This document shows positions 41,135-50,333 of a stretch of DNA of 50,333 nt, piece after piece (the stretch's first letter is position 1; each line of letters begins with the position of its first letter). The position numbers and the translations under genes were made by a program. The DNA comes from Promicromonospora citrea (lineage in GTDB: Bacteria > Actinomycetota > Actinomycetes > Actinomycetales > Cellulomonadaceae), in the NCBI RefSeq assembly GCF_013004695.1, contig NZ_JABEMG010000019.1, forward strand, positions 1 through 50,333, read 5' to 3'. The notes beneath the pieces were generated by a model that worked only from the letters and a program-made list of their open reading frames with translations, searched no databases and had not been told where the DNA came from.

Positions 41135-42538
41135 CTAGAAGTTGATCATGTGCCCAGCAATCCCATGAATCGACTCCTGCAGCGCCTCCGACAGCGTCGG
41201 GTGCGTGTGCACGTTCCGCGCCATCTCGTCGGCGGTCAGGTCCCACTTCTGCGCCAGCGTCAGCTCCGGCAGCAGCTCCGAGACGTCCGGCCCGATCATG
41301 TGCGCGCCGAGGATCTCGTTGTACTTGGCGTCCGCGACGAGCTTCACGAAGCCCGTCGGGTCGCCCAGGCCGTGGGCCTTGCCGTTGGCCATGAACGGGA
41401 AGGTCGCGACCTTGACGTCGTAGCCCTCGTCCTTGGCCTGCTGCTCGGTGAGGCCGAACGAGCCGATCTGCGGCGAGCAGAAGGTCGCGCGCGGCATCAT
41501 GCGGTAGTCGCCCAGGGTCTGGGTCTCGGCCCCGCCGATGGTCTCGGCGGCGACGACGCCCTGCGCCTCCGCGACGTGCGCCAGCATGAGCTTGGCGGTG
41601 ACGTCGCCGATCGCGTAGATGTGCGGCACGTTGGTGCGCATGTAGTCGTCGATGTCGATGGCGCCGCGGTCGGTGAGCTGCACGCCCGTGTTCTCGAGGC
41701 CGAAGCCGCTGACGTTGGGTGCGAAACCGACGGCCATGAGCACCTTGTCGACGACGAGCTCGCCCGGCTTGTCGTCCTTGACGCCCTTGTAGGAGACGGT
41801 GACCGAGGAGCCGTCGTCCTTCACGGTCTGGACGGCGGTCGAGGTCAGCACCTTGATGCCGAGCTTCTTGTACTGCTTGGCGATCTCCTTGGAGACGTCA
41901 GCGTCCTCGTTCGGCAGGGCACGGTCGAGGAACTCGATGATGGTGACGTCCACGCCGTAGTTCTTGAGGACGTAGCCGAACTCCATGCCGATGGCGCCGG
42001 CGCCGACGATGGCGATCGACTTCGGCAGCTCGCGCGTGAGGATCTGCTTCTCGTAGGTGACCACGTTCTCCGACAGCTCGACGCCGGGCAGCAGGCGCAC
42101 CTGCGAGCCGGTCGCGATGATCGCGTTGTCGAACGTCACCGTCTCGGTGCCGCCCTTGTTGAGGGCCACCTCGATGGTGTTCGCGTCGCGGAAGGTGCCG
42201 CGGCCGTCGTACTCGGTGATCTTGTTCTTCTTCATGAGGAAGTGCACGCCCTTGACGCGCCCGTCCGCGACCGAGCGCGACCGGTCGAAGGCCTTCCCGA
42301 AGTCGAACGAGACGTCCCCGGACATGCCGAAGAAGTCCTTCTGGTGGTTGAAGATGTGGGCCAGCTCCGCGTTGCGCAGGAGAGCCTTGGAGGGGATGCA
42401 GCCCACGTTCAGGCAGACACCACCCCAGTACTTCTCCTCGATGATCGCGACGGACTTACCGAGCTGGGCAGCGCGGATGGCGGCGACGTAGCCACCAGGT
42501 CCCGCGCCGAGGAGAACGACGTCGTAGTGGGAAGCCAT
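41135..42538 (-). CDS. lpdA: Dihydrolipoyl dehydrogenase
   Basis: A 467-residue flavoenzyme, usual length for E3 of 2-oxoacid dehydrogenase complexes. The FAD-binding GAGPGG (11-16), the redox disulfide [13 protein letters not shown], the NAD-binding [17 protein letters not shown], the second FAD site YAIGDVT and the C-terminal HTHPTLSE with the catalytic His-Glu pair are all present. It re-oxidises dihydrolipoamide with NAD in the cytoplasm. It is a single gene, separated from E1/E2 genes as is common in actinobacteria, and is followed by two stem-loops. Confidence 0.97.
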   Translation of the reverse strand: MASHYDVVLLGAGPGGYVAAIRAAQLGKSVAIIEEKYWGGVCLNVGCIPSKALLRNAELAHIFNHQKDFFGMSGDVSFDFGKAFDRSRSVADGRVKGVHFLMKKNKITEYDGRGTFRDANTIEVALNKGGTETVTFDNAIIATGSQVRLLPGVELSENVVTYEKQILTRELPKSIAIVGAGAIGMEFGYVLKNYGVDVTIIEFLDRALPNEDADVSKEIAKQYKKLGIKVLTSTAVQTVKDDGSSVTVSYKGVKDDKPGELVVDKVLMAVGFAPNVSGFGLENTGVQLTDRGAIDIDDYMRTNVPHIYAIGDVTAKLMLAHVAEAQGVVAAETIGGAETQTLGDYRMMPRATFCSPQIGSFGLTEQQAKDEGYDVKVATFPFMANGKAHGLGDPTGFVKLVADAKYNEILGAHMIGPDVSELLPELTLAQKWDLTADEMARNVHTHPTLSEALQESIHGIAGHMINF

Positions 42539-42614
42539 GGGTCAAGGGTATTAGGGCGCGCCAACCCCGGTGACGTGACGTCGGTCTCGTTGCGTGGACA
42601 CGCGGGAACGCACG

Positions 42615-43097
42615 TCAACGCACGGTGTCGACACCCTTGTTGGCCAGGGCGTCCGCCCGCTCGTTGCCCGGGTCGCCGGCGTGCCCCTTGACCCACACCC
42701 AGCTCACCTGGTGCCGCGCGACCTCGGCGTCCAGCGCCTGCCAGAGGTCCACGTTCTTCACGGGCTGCTTGGACGCCGTCTTCCAGCCGTTGCGCTTCCA
42801 GCCGGCGATCCAGCTCTTCATGCCGTTCATGACGTACGACGAGTCGACGTGGATGATCACCGTGCTCGGCCGCGTCAGCGCCCGCAGCGCCTCGACGACG
42901 GCGGTGAGCTCCATGCGGTTGTTCGTCGTGACCTTCTCGCCGCCGAACAGCTCCTTCTCGTGCTCGCCGAACCGCAGCAGCGCGCCCCAGCCGCCCAGGC
43001 CCGGGTTGCCCTTGCAGGCGCCGTCGGTCCACATCTCGACGGTGCCCTGGAGGGGCGTCGGCATCTCGTCCGCCTGCACGGTGCTGCTGTCGGTCAC
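42615..43097 (-). CDS. rnhA: Ribonuclease HI
   Basis: A 160-residue enzyme with the four acidic catalytic residues: Asp in [18 protein letters not shown], Glu in [14 protein letters not shown], Asp in [17 protein letters not shown], and Asp in [12 protein letters not shown]; the basic-protrusion region [15 protein letters not shown] is present. It degrades the RNA strand of RNA-DNA hybrids, including primers and R-loops. GTG 43097 is used; an internal ATG at 43064 is also possible. It lies 76 bp upstream of lpdA on the same strand. Confidence 0.95.
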   Translation of the reverse strand: MTDSSTVQADEMPTPLQGTVEMWTDGACKGNPGLGGWGALLRFGEHEKELFGGEKVTTNNRMELTAVVEALRALTRPSTVIIHVDSSYVMNGMKSWIAGWKRNGWKTASKQPVKNVDLWQALDAEVARHQVSWVWVKGHAGDPGNERADALANKGVDTVR

Positions 43098-43183
43098 GGC
43101 CTCACCCTAGCCGTGTCAGTGGTGCCGCGTAGCGTTGCGGGCAGACGTCGGACGAGCCCCAGCACCACTCTCGGAGGAACGGT

Positions 43184-44035
43184 ATGAAGTTCGGTTTCAT
43201 CAGCAGCTTCGGCACCATCGACGAGCACGTCGCCCTGGCGGGCGAGGTCGAGGAGCACGGCTGGGACGGCTTCTTCACGTGGGACGCGGTCAGCATGGAC
43301 GGCGCGTGGGCCATGCCGGTCTACGACCCGTTCTCGATTCTGGCGGCCGTCGCGGCGCGGACCGAGCGCGTGACCCTCGGCGCCATGGTGTTCGCCGTCC
43401 CGCGGCACCGCCCGTGGGAGCTCGCGCAGCGCGCCCTGACGGTCGACCGGCTGTCGGGCGGGCGCCTCGTGCTGCCCGTCGGCATCGGCGTGACCGACGA
43501 CCGCGGCTTCACCTCGGTGCCGGGTCAGGAGACGGGCCTCAAGGAGCGGGCAGCCCTGCTCGACGAGACGCTGGAGTGGCTCGAGCGGTCGTGGTCCGGC
43601 GAGGAGTTCGAGTACGCGGGCGAGCACGTGCGCACCGGCCCGTTCCGGTTCCCCGAGCGCCCCGTCGGCGGGCGCATCCCGGTCTGGCCGGTCGGGGTGT
43701 GGGACGCCGAGCGTCCGCCCGCCAAGAACCTGCGCCGCGCGCTACGGTGGGACGGGATCGTGCCGCAGCTGCGCGGCACGGCGGACGACCTGACGCCGGA
43801 GGACGTCGCCGGTCTGGTCGCCTGGCTCACCGAGCACCGTGACGGCGACACCGGCCGCCCGTTCGAGGTCATCCTGCAGGGCAAGCTCTCGCCCGACGCC
43901 GGGAAGGCCACCGAGCAGGTCGCCGCGATGGCGGAGGCGGGCGTGACGTGGTGGATCGAGTCGTGGTGGGACCCGGCCACGGACACGGCGGCGTCCCTGC
44001 GGGACAAGGTGCGTCAGGGGCCGCCGCAGATCTGA
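43184..44035 (+). CDS. LLM-class (luciferase-like) flavin or F420 oxidoreductase
   Basis: A 283-residue TIM-barrel enzyme. Characteristic stretches are AGEVEEHGWDGFFTWDAVSM, ILAAVAARTERVTLGAMVFA, PWELAQRALTVDRLSGGRLV and LPVGIGVTDD, as in bacterial luciferase-like monooxygenases or F420-dependent reductases. FMN versus F420 use cannot be decided here. GGAGG lies seven bases before ATG 43184. It is divergent from rnhA. Confidence 0.88.
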   Translation: MKFGFISSFGTIDEHVALAGEVEEHGWDGFFTWDAVSMDGAWAMPVYDPFSILAAVAARTERVTLGAMVFAVPRHRPWELAQRALTVDRLSGGRLVLPVGIGVTDDRGFTSVPGQETGLKERAALLDETLEWLERSWSGEEFEYAGEHVRTGPFRFPERPVGGRIPVWPVGVWDAERPPAKNLRRALRWDGIVPQLRGTADDLTPEDVAGLVAWLTEHRDGDTGRPFEVILQGKLSPDAGKATEQVAAMAEAGVTWWIESWWDPATDTAASLRDKVRQGPPQI

Positions 44036-44093
44036 CCGGCTGCCCCGCACCGACGCGAGGCAGGCACGGCAGCACTCCCTGACAGGAGACGAT

Positions 44094-46241
44094 GTGACGA
44101 GCGACCGCCCGACAGCGCTGCGGGCCGACATCCAGGCGCTGCGGGCCGTCGCCGTGCTCCTGGTCGTGCTGTTCCACCTGTGGCCGAACCGGCTGGGCGG
44201 CGGCTACGTCGGCGTCGACGTGTTCTTCGTGATCTCGGGCTTCCTCATCACGTCGCACATCCTGCGCGACGCCGAGGCCGGGCGGTTCTCCGTCACGTCG
44301 TTCTGGGCACGGCGGATCCTGCGCCTGCTGCCCGCCTCCCTGCTGGTGCTCGCCGTCACGGCGGCGGCCGTGTGGTGGCTGGCACCCGGCCAGTACTGGG
44401 AGCAGTGGTTCCGCGAGATCGCCGCCTCGGGGCTGTACGCGCAGAACTGGCTCCTGGCCACCGACGCGGTCGACTACCTCGCGGCGGACAACGAGCCCTC
44501 CCCCGTGCAGCACTACTGGTCGCTGTCGGCGGAGGAGCAGTTCTACCTCGTCTGGCCGCTGCTCATCGGGGCGGCGCTGCTCGTGACGTCCGGGCGGGCC
44601 CGCCGCGCGGCGCGCTCACGGCACGGCGCGCACGGCGCCGGGCGCGCGCCGTGGCGGCCGGTCGCCGCGGCGCTGCTGACCCTCGTCGTCGTCGCCTCGC
44701 TGGTCGCCTCGGTCGTGTGGACGAGCTCCGACCAGGCGTACGCGTACTTCGTGACGCCCACGCGCGCCTGGGAGTTCGGCGCGGGAGCCCTGCTGGCCTT
44801 CGTCCCGAGCCTGAGCCGGTACCTCGCCCCCGCGGGCACCACGGGCGGGCGCGCCACGATCCTTCCTGCCGTCGCGGCCTGGGCGGGCCTGGGCCTGATC
44901 GTCGTCTCGGCGCTCGTGCTCACCGAGGCGACGCCGTTCCCGGGTGCCTGGGCCGCGCTGCCCGTCGTCGGTACCGCGCTGGTCATCTGGGCGCAGGCGA
45001 CCGACCGGTTCACCGAGCGGCTCGCCGGCCTGCCGCCGGTCCAGCTCGTCGGGGACGTCTCCTACGCCGTCTACCTGTGGCACTGGCCCCTGATCGTCCT
45101 GCTCCCGTCCGCGACCGGGCACAGCCTGCGCACGCTGGACAAGCTCGCGATCGCTGCCGTCACCCTCCTGCTGGCATGGGCCACCCGGCGCTGGGTCGAG
45201 CGCCCTGTCCTGCGGCACCGGCAGCGGTTCGCACCCCGGACGACGTTCGTGGCCGCGGCGGTCGTCGGCTCGCTCGTGGTCGGCGCGAGCCTCGCCGGGG
45301 TGCAGACGGCGCGGCAGCAGGCCGCCGCCGCCCTCGCCGCCGCCGACAGCGCCCGGAGCGCCGAGTGCTTCGGCGCCGCGGCGCGCCCGCCGGACGGCGC
45401 GCCCTGCGTCAACCCGGACCTCGCCGGGCTCGCGGTCCCCGCGCCGGAGGCCGCCGACGACGACACGCCCGAGCCCTACGCCGAGGGCCCCGACCAGTGC
45501 CGCTGGACCACCCGGAAGAGCCCCGACCCGGCGCGCTGCGAGCGGGGCGACCGCGGCGGCGACGTCCGGGTCGCCCTGGTCGGCGACTCGCACGCCGCCC
45601 ACTGGGCGAGCGGCCTCGTCGAGGCGGCCGAGGCCAACGGCTGGCTGCTCGACCTCTACACCAAGGAGGGCTGCGCGTTCTCGGACGTCATGCGGGTCCA
45701 GGACGAGGTCATCACCCCGGCCTGCATCGCGTGGGTCGACCGGGCCGAGCAGCTCCTGCTCGACGGCGACTACGACGTCGTCGTCACGTCGCAGATCAGC
45801 GGCAAGGAGTGGGTGCCGCCGGAGGGCACGGCGCCGGGCACGAGCCAGGAGCGGATCGCGGAGGACGGCCTCGTCACGCTGTGGGGCCGGCTCGCCGACG
45901 CCGGGCTGCCCGTGCTCGCCCTCGCGGACACGCCACGGCCGGACCCGAAGGTCATCGACTGCCTGAGCGAGCCCGGCGCCGACCCGGCCACCGACTGCCG
46001 CGTGCCGCGCGACGAGGCCACCCGCCCGGTCGACCCGCAGCGCGGCGCCGCCGCGCGCCTGGACCGGCCGGACGTGCGGCTGGTCGACCTCACGGACGTG
46101 TTCTGCGACGCGACGGAGTGCTTCCCCGTCATCGGCGGCGCCACGGTCTACCGCGACGACGACCACCTCACCGACACCTTCGCGGCCACCCTCGCGCCCT
46201 ACCTCGCCGACGCGATCACGCCCCTGCTCGCGGACGCCTGA
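44094..46241 (+). CDS. OafA/YrhL-type acyltransferase with SGNH domain
   Basis: A 715-residue membrane enzyme, GTG start at 44094 with CAGGAGA upstream. The N-terminal acyltransferase-3 domain (about residues 5-390) has about ten helices, starting ADIQALRAVAVLLVVLFHLW with the catalytic His, YVGVDVFFVISGFLIT and HYWSLSAEEQFYLVWPL. The extracytoplasmic SGNH domain follows: VALVGDSHAAHWASGLVEAA (nucleophile Ser) and DDDHLTDTFA (Asp-x-x-His). Such proteins move acetyl groups across the membrane onto surface polysaccharides or peptidoglycan. The GTG start lies 58 bp after the oxidoreductase gene. Confidence 0.93.
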   Translation: MTSDRPTALRADIQALRAVAVLLVVLFHLWPNRLGGGYVGVDVFFVISGFLITSHILRDAEAGRFSVTSFWARRILRLLPASLLVLAVTAAAVWWLAPGQYWEQWFREIAASGLYAQNWLLATDAVDYLAADNEPSPVQHYWSLSAEEQFYLVWPLLIGAALLVTSGRARRAARSRHGAHGAGRAPWRPVAAALLTLVVVASLVASVVWTSSDQAYAYFVTPTRAWEFGAGALLAFVPSLSRYLAPAGTTGGRATILPAVAAWAGLGLIVVSALVLTEATPFPGAWAALPVVGTALVIWAQATDRFTERLAGLPPVQLVGDVSYAVYLWHWPLIVLLPSATGHSLRTLDKLAIAAVTLLLAWATRRWVERPVLRHRQRFAPRTTFVAAAVVGSLVVGASLAGVQTARQQAAAALAAADSARSAECFGAAARPPDGAPCVNPDLAGLAVPAPEAADDDTPEPYAEGPDQCRWTTRKSPDPARCERGDRGGDVRVALVGDSHAAHWASGLVEAAEANGWLLDLYTKEGCAFSDVMRVQDEVITPACIAWVDRAEQLLLDGDYDVVVTSQISGKEWVPPEGTAPGTSQERIAEDGLVTLWGRLADAGLPVLALADTPRPDPKVIDCLSEPGADPATDCRVPRDEATRPVDPQRGAAARLDRPDVRLVDLTDVFCDATECFPVIGGATVYRDDDHLTDTFAATLAPYLADAITPLLADA

Positions 46242-46250
46242 CGCCCGGCC

Positions 46251-46269
46251 CCGGCCGGGAAACGGCCGG
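46251..46269. terminator. Terminator between acyltransferase and leuD
   Basis: CCGGCCG (46251-46257) and CGGCCGG (46263-46269) form a seven-base stem with loop GGAAA, followed by AAAA on the plus strand. It lies between convergent genes, so could serve both. Confidence 0.65.
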
Positions 46270-46330
46270 AAAACGGCCGAGCCCCCCGGGACCAGGTCTC
46301 GGCGGGCTCGGGCGGGCAGGCGGCGTCAGG

Positions 46331-46966
46331 TCAGACCGGCCGCGCCGCCTCGATCTCGACGGACGGCAGGTGCTTCGCCGGCAGCGTCTTCGGCCGCCAG
46401 GCCGCACGGGTCTGCTCGAACGCCGTGATGTCGGCCTCGTTCTGCAGCGTGAGGCCGATGTCGTCGAGGCCCTCCATGAGGCGCCAGCGCGTGTAGTCGT
46501 CGATCTGGAAGGGGACGGTGACGTCGTCGGCGGTCGCCGTCTTCGCGTCGAGGTCGACGGTCACCTCGGTGCCCGGCTTGGTCTCGAGGATCTTCCACAG
46601 GATCTCGATGTCCTCGGGCGAGACGACGCCCGTCACGAGGCCCTGCTTGCCCGAGTTGCCGCGGAAGATGTCGGCGAACCGCGAGGACAGCACGACGCGG
46701 AAGCCGTAGTCCTTGAGCGCCCAGACGGCGTGCTCGCGCGAGGAGCCGGTGCCGAAGTCCGGGCCGGCGACGAGCACCGAGCCGGCCGAGTACGCCTCCT
46801 GGTTGAGCACGAACGACGGGTCGCCGCGCCAGGCGGCGAACAGCGCGTCCTCGAAGCCGGTGCGCGTGACCCGCTTGAGGTACACGGCCGGGATGATCTG
46901 GTCGGTGTCCACGTTGCTGCGCCGCAGCGGCACGCCGACGCCGGTGTGGGTGGTGAACTTCTCCAT
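46331..46966 (-). CDS. leuD: 3-isopropylmalate dehydratase small subunit
   Basis: A 211-residue protein of standard length. [20 protein letters not shown] then IPAVYLKRV is the family start, and [20 protein letters not shown] contains the substrate-binding loop. With LeuC it isomerises 2-isopropylmalate to 3-isopropylmalate in leucine synthesis. ATG 46966 is 14 bp after the leuC stop; the two form an operon divergent from the IclR-type regulator. Confidence 0.97.
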   Translation of the reverse strand: MEKFTTHTGVGVPLRRSNVDTDQIIPAVYLKRVTRTGFEDALFAAWRGDPSFVLNQEAYSAGSVLVAGPDFGTGSSREHAVWALKDYGFRVVLSSRFADIFRGNSGKQGLVTGVVSPEDIEILWKILETKPGTEVTVDLDAKTATADDVTVPFQIDDYTRWRLMEGLDDIGLTLQNEADITAFEQTRAAWRPKTLPAKHLPSVEIEAARPV

Positions 46967-46980
46967 GGTCAGCAGTCCTC

Positions 46981-48495
46981 TCAGCGTGCGACGGGCAGCG
47001 GCAGGTCGACGACGACGGACTCGCCCACCGACGGGGCCCCCACGCCGTCGAGCGGCGACCCGTCGAACGTGGTGATGTCGACGCCCTCGGGCAGGTCCAG
47101 GTCGGCGACGCTCGAGAGCGTCCCGCGGATCGCCGTCGCCGCGGCGACCAGCGGCGACACCAGGTGCGTGCGCCCGCCCTTGCCCTGGCGGCCCTCGAAG
47201 TTGCGGTTCGACGTCGACGCGGACCGCTCCCCCGGCGCGAGCTGGTCGGGGTTCATGCCCAGACACATCGAGCAGCCGGCGTTGCGCCACTCGGCGCCGA
47301 ACTCCTTGAAGATCACGTCCAGCCCCTCGGCCTCGGCCTGCAGGCGCACCCGGGCCGACGACGGCACGACGAGCACGCGCACGTCCTCCGCCTTGGTCCG
47401 GCCCTTGACGACCTTGGCCACCGACCGCAGGTCCTCGATGCGGCCGTTGGTGCAGGAGCCGATGAACACCGTGTCGACCTTGATGTCGCGCAGCGGCGTG
47501 CCGGCGTCCAGGCCCATGTACTCCAGGGCGCGCTCGGCGGCGGAGCGCTCGCCCTCGTCCGCGATCTCGGCGGGCACGGGCACGGACGCCGACAGCGGCA
47601 GGCCCTGGCCCGGGTTCGTGCCCCACGTGACGAAGGGCTCGAGGTCGGCCGCCTCGAGCACGACCTCGGCGTCGAACTGCGCGTCGTCGTCCGAGCGCAG
47701 CGTCCTCCAGTACTCGACCGCCTCGTCCCAGTCCGCGCCCTCGGGCGCGTGCGGGCGGCCCTTGAGGTACTCGAACGTGGTCTCGTCGGGCGCGATCATG
47801 CCCGCGCGGGCACCGGCCTCGATCGACATGTTGCAGATGGTCATCCGGGCTTCCATCGACAGGTTCCGGATGGCCTCGCCGCGGTACTCGAGCACGTAGC
47901 CCTGACCGCCGCCGGTGCCGATCTTGGCGATGATCGCCAGGATGATGTCCTTCGACGTCGTGCCAGGGGGCAGCGTGCCGTTGACCGTGATCGCCATGGT
48001 CTTGAACGGCGCGAGCGGCAGCGTCTGCGTGGCGAGCACGTGCTCGACCTCGGACGTGCCGATGCCGAACGCCAGCGCGCCGAACGCGCCGTGCGTGGAC
48101 GTGTGCGAGTCGCCGCACACGACGGTCAGGCCCGGCATCGTCAGGCCGAGCTGCGGACCCACCTGGTGCACGATGCCCTGGTCGGCGTCGCCGAGGCTGT
48201 GCAGGCGGACGCCGAACTCGCGCGCGTTGCGGCGCAGCGTCTCGATCTGGGTACGGCTCGTCTCGTCGGCGATCGGCCGGTCGATGTCGAGCGTGGGGGT
48301 GTTGTGGTCCTCGGTGGCGATCGTCAGGTCCGGTCGCCGTACCTGCCGCCCGGCGAGGCGGAGCCCCTCGAACGCCTGCGGGCTCGTGACCTCGTGCACC
48401 AGGTGCAGGTCGATGTAGAGAAGGTCGGGCGAGCCATCCTTGCCTCGGCGCACGAGGTGCGCTTCCCAGACCTTCTCCGCCAGCGTGCCGGCCAT
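46981..48495 (-). CDS. leuC: 3-isopropylmalate dehydratase large subunit
   Basis: A 504-residue aconitase-family protein. [14 protein letters not shown] starts it; [35 protein letters not shown] and the [17 protein letters not shown] block provide the three Cys for the 4Fe-4S cluster. It carries the cluster and most of the active site of the LeuCD enzyme. AGGAGGCG lies about eight bases before ATG 48495. Expression is probably under the divergent IclR-type gene, 87 bp away. Confidence 0.97.
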   Translation of the reverse strand: MAGTLAEKVWEAHLVRRGKDGSPDLLYIDLHLVHEVTSPQAFEGLRLAGRQVRRPDLTIATEDHNTPTLDIDRPIADETSRTQIETLRRNAREFGVRLHSLGDADQGIVHQVGPQLGLTMPGLTVVCGDSHTSTHGAFGALAFGIGTSEVEHVLATQTLPLAPFKTMAITVNGTLPPGTTSKDIILAIIAKIGTGGGQGYVLEYRGEAIRNLSMEARMTICNMSIEAGARAGMIAPDETTFEYLKGRPHAPEGADWDEAVEYWRTLRSDDDAQFDAEVVLEAADLEPFVTWGTNPGQGLPLSASVPVPAEIADEGERSAAERALEYMGLDAGTPLRDIKVDTVFIGSCTNGRIEDLRSVAKVVKGRTKAEDVRVLVVPSSARVRLQAEAEGLDVIFKEFGAEWRNAGCSMCLGMNPDQLAPGERSASTSNRNFEGRQGKGGRTHLVSPLVAAATAIRGTLSSVADLDLPEGVDITTFDGSPLDGVGAPSVGESVVVDLPLPVAR

Positions 48496-48552
48496 GCGGT
48501 TCGCCTCCTGTGATTACCTCTGCCAGAAACAACTTGGGGCCTCGACTTGCAA

Positions 48553-48567
48553 TCTCACGTTCCGAGA
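48553..48567. promoter_or_regulatory. Candidate IclR-type operator between leuC and the regulator
   Basis: An imperfect palindrome TCTCACGTTCCGAGA (TCTC-N7-GAGA) lies in the 87-bp gap, 15 bp before the regulator start and 58 bp before leuC. Size and place suit the binding site of an NdgR/LtbR-type regulator. AT-rich stretches on both sides may be -10 regions. Confidence 0.5.
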
Positions 48568-48582
48568 CGGCAATATCGCGGT

Positions 48583-49359
48583 ATGGACGATACTAGCGGA
48601 GTCGGCGTCTTGGACAAGGCGGCGTCCGTCCTCGGGGCTCTCGAGGCCGGCCCTGCCACCCTGGCGCAGCTCGTCTCCTCCACCGGTCTGGCCCGTCCGA
48701 CGGCGCACCGCCTCGCGGTCGCCCTCGAGCACCACCGGCTGGTGGCACGAGACATGCAGGGCCGTTTCGTGCTGGGTCCGCGCCTCAACGAGCTGGCCAC
48801 GGCCGCCGGTGAGGACCGCCTCCTGGCGGCAGCGAACCCGGTGCTCATCGCGCTGCGCGACCACACGGGCGAGAGCGCGCAGCTCTACCGCAGGCAGGGC
48901 GACCACCGCGTGTGCGTCGCCGCGGCCGAGCGCCCGGTCGGCCTGCGCGACTCCATCCCCGTGGGCGCGACGCTCAGCATGAGCGCGGGCTCGGCGGCCC
49001 ACGTGCTCCTCGCCTGGGAGGAGCCGGACCGCCTGCACCGCGGGCTGCGCGACGCGACGTTCACGGCCACGATCCTGTCCGGCGTCCGACGCCGCGGCTG
49101 GGCCCAGTCCGTCTCGGAACGTGAGCTCGGCGTGGCGTCCGTCTCGGCCCCGGTCCGTGGCCCGTCGGGTCGCGTCGTCGCCGCCGTGAGCGTCTCCGGA
49201 CCCGTCGAGCGCCTGTCGCGGCAGCCGGGTCGCCTGCACTCGGCCGCCGTCGTCGCCGCGGCGAACAAGCTCACCGAGGTGCTGCACCGCGCCGTGCGGA
49301 CGACGTGTGTGCGCCGTGAGCGGTCCGTGAGTGTTGGGCCGCCACGCCGGGCCTGGTGA
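48583..49359 (+). CDS. IclR family regulator, NdgR/LtbR-like
   Basis: A 258-residue regulator. The N-terminal winged helix is [48 protein letters not shown]; the C-terminal effector domain includes [21 protein letters not shown] and [20 protein letters not shown]. Divergence from leuCD is the conserved layout of NdgR/LtbR regulators, which control leucine and branched-chain amino acid genes in actinobacteria. ATG 48583 is used. The C-terminal 15 residues after RAVRTT are basic and probably poorly conserved. Confidence 0.9.
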   Translation: MDDTSGVGVLDKAASVLGALEAGPATLAQLVSSTGLARPTAHRLAVALEHHRLVARDMQGRFVLGPRLNELATAAGEDRLLAAANPVLIALRDHTGESAQLYRRQGDHRVCVAAAERPVGLRDSIPVGATLSMSAGSAAHVLLAWEEPDRLHRGLRDATFTATILSGVRRRGWAQSVSERELGVASVSAPVRGPSGRVVAAVSVSGPVERLSRQPGRLHSAAVVAAANKLTEVLHRAVRTTCVRRERSVSVGPPRRAW

Positions 49360-49442
49360 TTCCCCAGGTCGGGGTCGCGTCAGTAGTGTCGTCCGGGACG
49401 TGTGCACGCCGGGTGCGCACGCGCCTACGTCGGAGGAATCTG

Positions 49443-49625
49443 ATGCCGCCTAAGGTGAGACTCATCATCATCTGGGTCGTGGTGATCTTCTTGCTCTACT
49501 CGGTCATCAACGACCCCGAGCGCTCCGCCGACGTCGTGCTCGCCCTCTGGGACGTGATCTGGGGTGCCATCGCCAACATCGGCACCTTCTTCGAGGAGCT
49601 CTTCACCGGGTCGATCGGCCGGTGA
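49443..49625 (+). CDS. Small single-span membrane protein
   Basis: A 60-residue protein with TCGGAGGAA six bases before ATG 49443. One transmembrane helix (VRLIIIWVVVIFLLYSVI) follows a basic PPKVR start; the remainder (ADVVLALWDVIWGAIANIGT, FFEELF) is amphipathic. Small proteins of this type are common in actinobacteria; function unknown. It is 50 bp before the PH-domain gene on the same strand. Confidence 0.75.
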   Translation: MPPKVRLIIIWVVVIFLLYSVINDPERSADVVLALWDVIWGAIANIGTFFEELFTGSIGR

Positions 49626-49675
49626 CCACGTAGGGTCGGCGTCGAGCAACCGACCGCACCCCTCGGGAGGCCCGC

Positions 49676-50333
49676 ATGAGCGTCGCAGCGGACTTCGTCC
49701 CGAACCGCGCCCTGCGGCGGTACATCCTGGCCGACGAGCGCGTCGTCGTCGCGACCCACCGGCACTGGGCCCGGCTCTGGGAGCCGATCCTCACGACGTC
49801 GGCCGCGTTCGTCCTGGCCCTGGCCATCCTCGTGAACGTCGACCCCGGCGTCCGCGACTCGATGGGCTGGGTCTGGCTCCCGTTCCTCGTGCTCGGCGCG
49901 CGGCTGCTGTGGAAGTGGCTGGAGTGGCGGTCGGAGTGGTTCGTCATGACGGACCGCCGCCTGCTGCTGCTCGACGGGTTCCTCGTGCACCGGGTGGCGA
50001 TGATGCCCTCGGAGAAGGTCACCGACCTCGGCTACGAGCGGACCCCCGTCGGCCAGGTGCTCGGCTACGGCACCTTCATCTTCGAGACGGCGGGCCAGGA
50101 CCAGGCGCTCGACCGCGTCGCCTGGATGCCCCGGCCCGACGCGCGCTACCGCCTCATCATCGCGACCCTCTTCCACCCCGACGCCGCCGAGGCCGAGGCC
50201 GCCGCCCAGGCCGGCACGTCGAGCCGGCCGATCGTGGTGCCGCCGTCGGAGCCCGCGCCCGCCGCGGCGCCGCCCGCGCTCATGCCGCGCATCGGCCGAC
50301 GCAGCAACCCGCCCACCCAGCGCATCGAGCTCC
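49676..50333 (+). CDS. PH domain-containing membrane protein, cut by window end
   Basis: At least 219 residues from ATG 49676 (CGGGAGG upstream), with no stop before the window end. Two hydrophobic helices lie at about 39-55 and 64-80 (EPILTTSAAFVLALAILVNV, MGWVWLPFLVLGARLLWKWL). A bacterial PH (bPH2-type) domain follows: WFVMTDRRLLLLDGFLVHRV, PSEKVTDLGYERTPVGQVLG, GTFIFETAGQDQAL. The rest is a Pro/Ala-rich tail. Family members are membrane-associated; function unknown. Confidence 0.85.
   Translation, partial: MSVAADFVPNRALRRYILADERVVVATHRHWARLWEPILTTSAAFVLALAILVNVDPGVRDSMGWVWLPFLVLGARLLWKWLEWRSEWFVMTDRRLLLLDGFLVHRVAMMPSEKVTDLGYERTPVGQVLGYGTFIFETAGQDQALDRVAWMPRPDARYRLIIATLFHPDAAEAEAAAQAGTSSRPIVVPPSEPAPAAAPPALMPRIGRRSNPPTQRIEL

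Noticed and set aside
44180-47899. A 1,239-codon open frame on the plus strand
   Set aside because: It crosses the acyltransferase in another frame and runs antisense through leuD and leuC; Arg/Gly-rich without domains.

Overview
The window is high-GC DNA with frequent GTG starts and 4-base start/stop overlaps, as in a Gram-positive actinobacterium. Gene content (MmyB-type regulator, DUF3140/DUF2945 pair, leuCD divergent from an IclR regulator, lpdA, rnhA) suggests Micrococcales, perhaps a Cellulomonas/Cellulosimicrobium-like genus; the genus is a guess. No tRNA, rRNA or CRISPR array was recognised. All readings are by eye, without database searches.

Region 1 (1-13955) is mixed accessory and housekeeping DNA: an MmyB-type regulator divergent from a tautomerase, two GNAT acetyltransferases, an ankyrin protein coupled to a zinc-ribbon protein, an HNH endonuclease with a PUA-like N-terminus, a histidine phosphatase, a SUKH-like protein, DUF3140/DUF2945 genes, a 48-residue cationic peptide with LWG repeats, an MFS exporter with its MarR regulator, a PEBP protein, an orphan SUKH immunity gene, and a two-component system divergent from an ABC transporter.

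Region 2 (13977-21546) is scarred. It holds an internally deleted polymorphic toxin with an orphan immunity-like gene, an MFS gene with two compensating frame disruptions (one an exact 14-bp tandem duplication), and a methyltransferase gene split by a 3,841-bp element. The element resembles Tn554: two tyrosine recombinases, the second degraded, with a Cys-rich bacteriocin-like membrane protein as cargo. Removing bases 16731-20571 restores one 413-residue reading frame.

Region 3 (21552-34501) is a probable defence island. A leftward five-gene operon encodes a membrane TPR protein, a P-loop kinase, a nucleotidyltransferase, a 2H phosphoesterase and a methyltransferase; four of the genes overlap by 4 bases. 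I do not recognise it as a named system and it is my main candidate for something undescribed. It is divergent from a complete type I Wadjet operon (jetABCD), followed by two co-directional genes including a pRiA4b ORF-3-like gene.

Region 4 (34604-40932) concerns toxins and immunity: a second ankyrin protein, a GNAT enzyme, a 907-residue toxin with an N-terminal PrsW-like protease and a C-terminal nuclease, its SUKH immunity gene (paralogue of the orphan at 9971), an orphan toxin tip, and a secreted toxin-like protein coupled to a probable immunity gene.

Region 5 (41135-50333) returns to core genes: lpdA, rnhA, a flavin oxidoreductase, an OafA-type acyltransferase, leuD-leuC with a divergent IclR regulator, a small membrane protein and a PH-domain protein cut by the window end.
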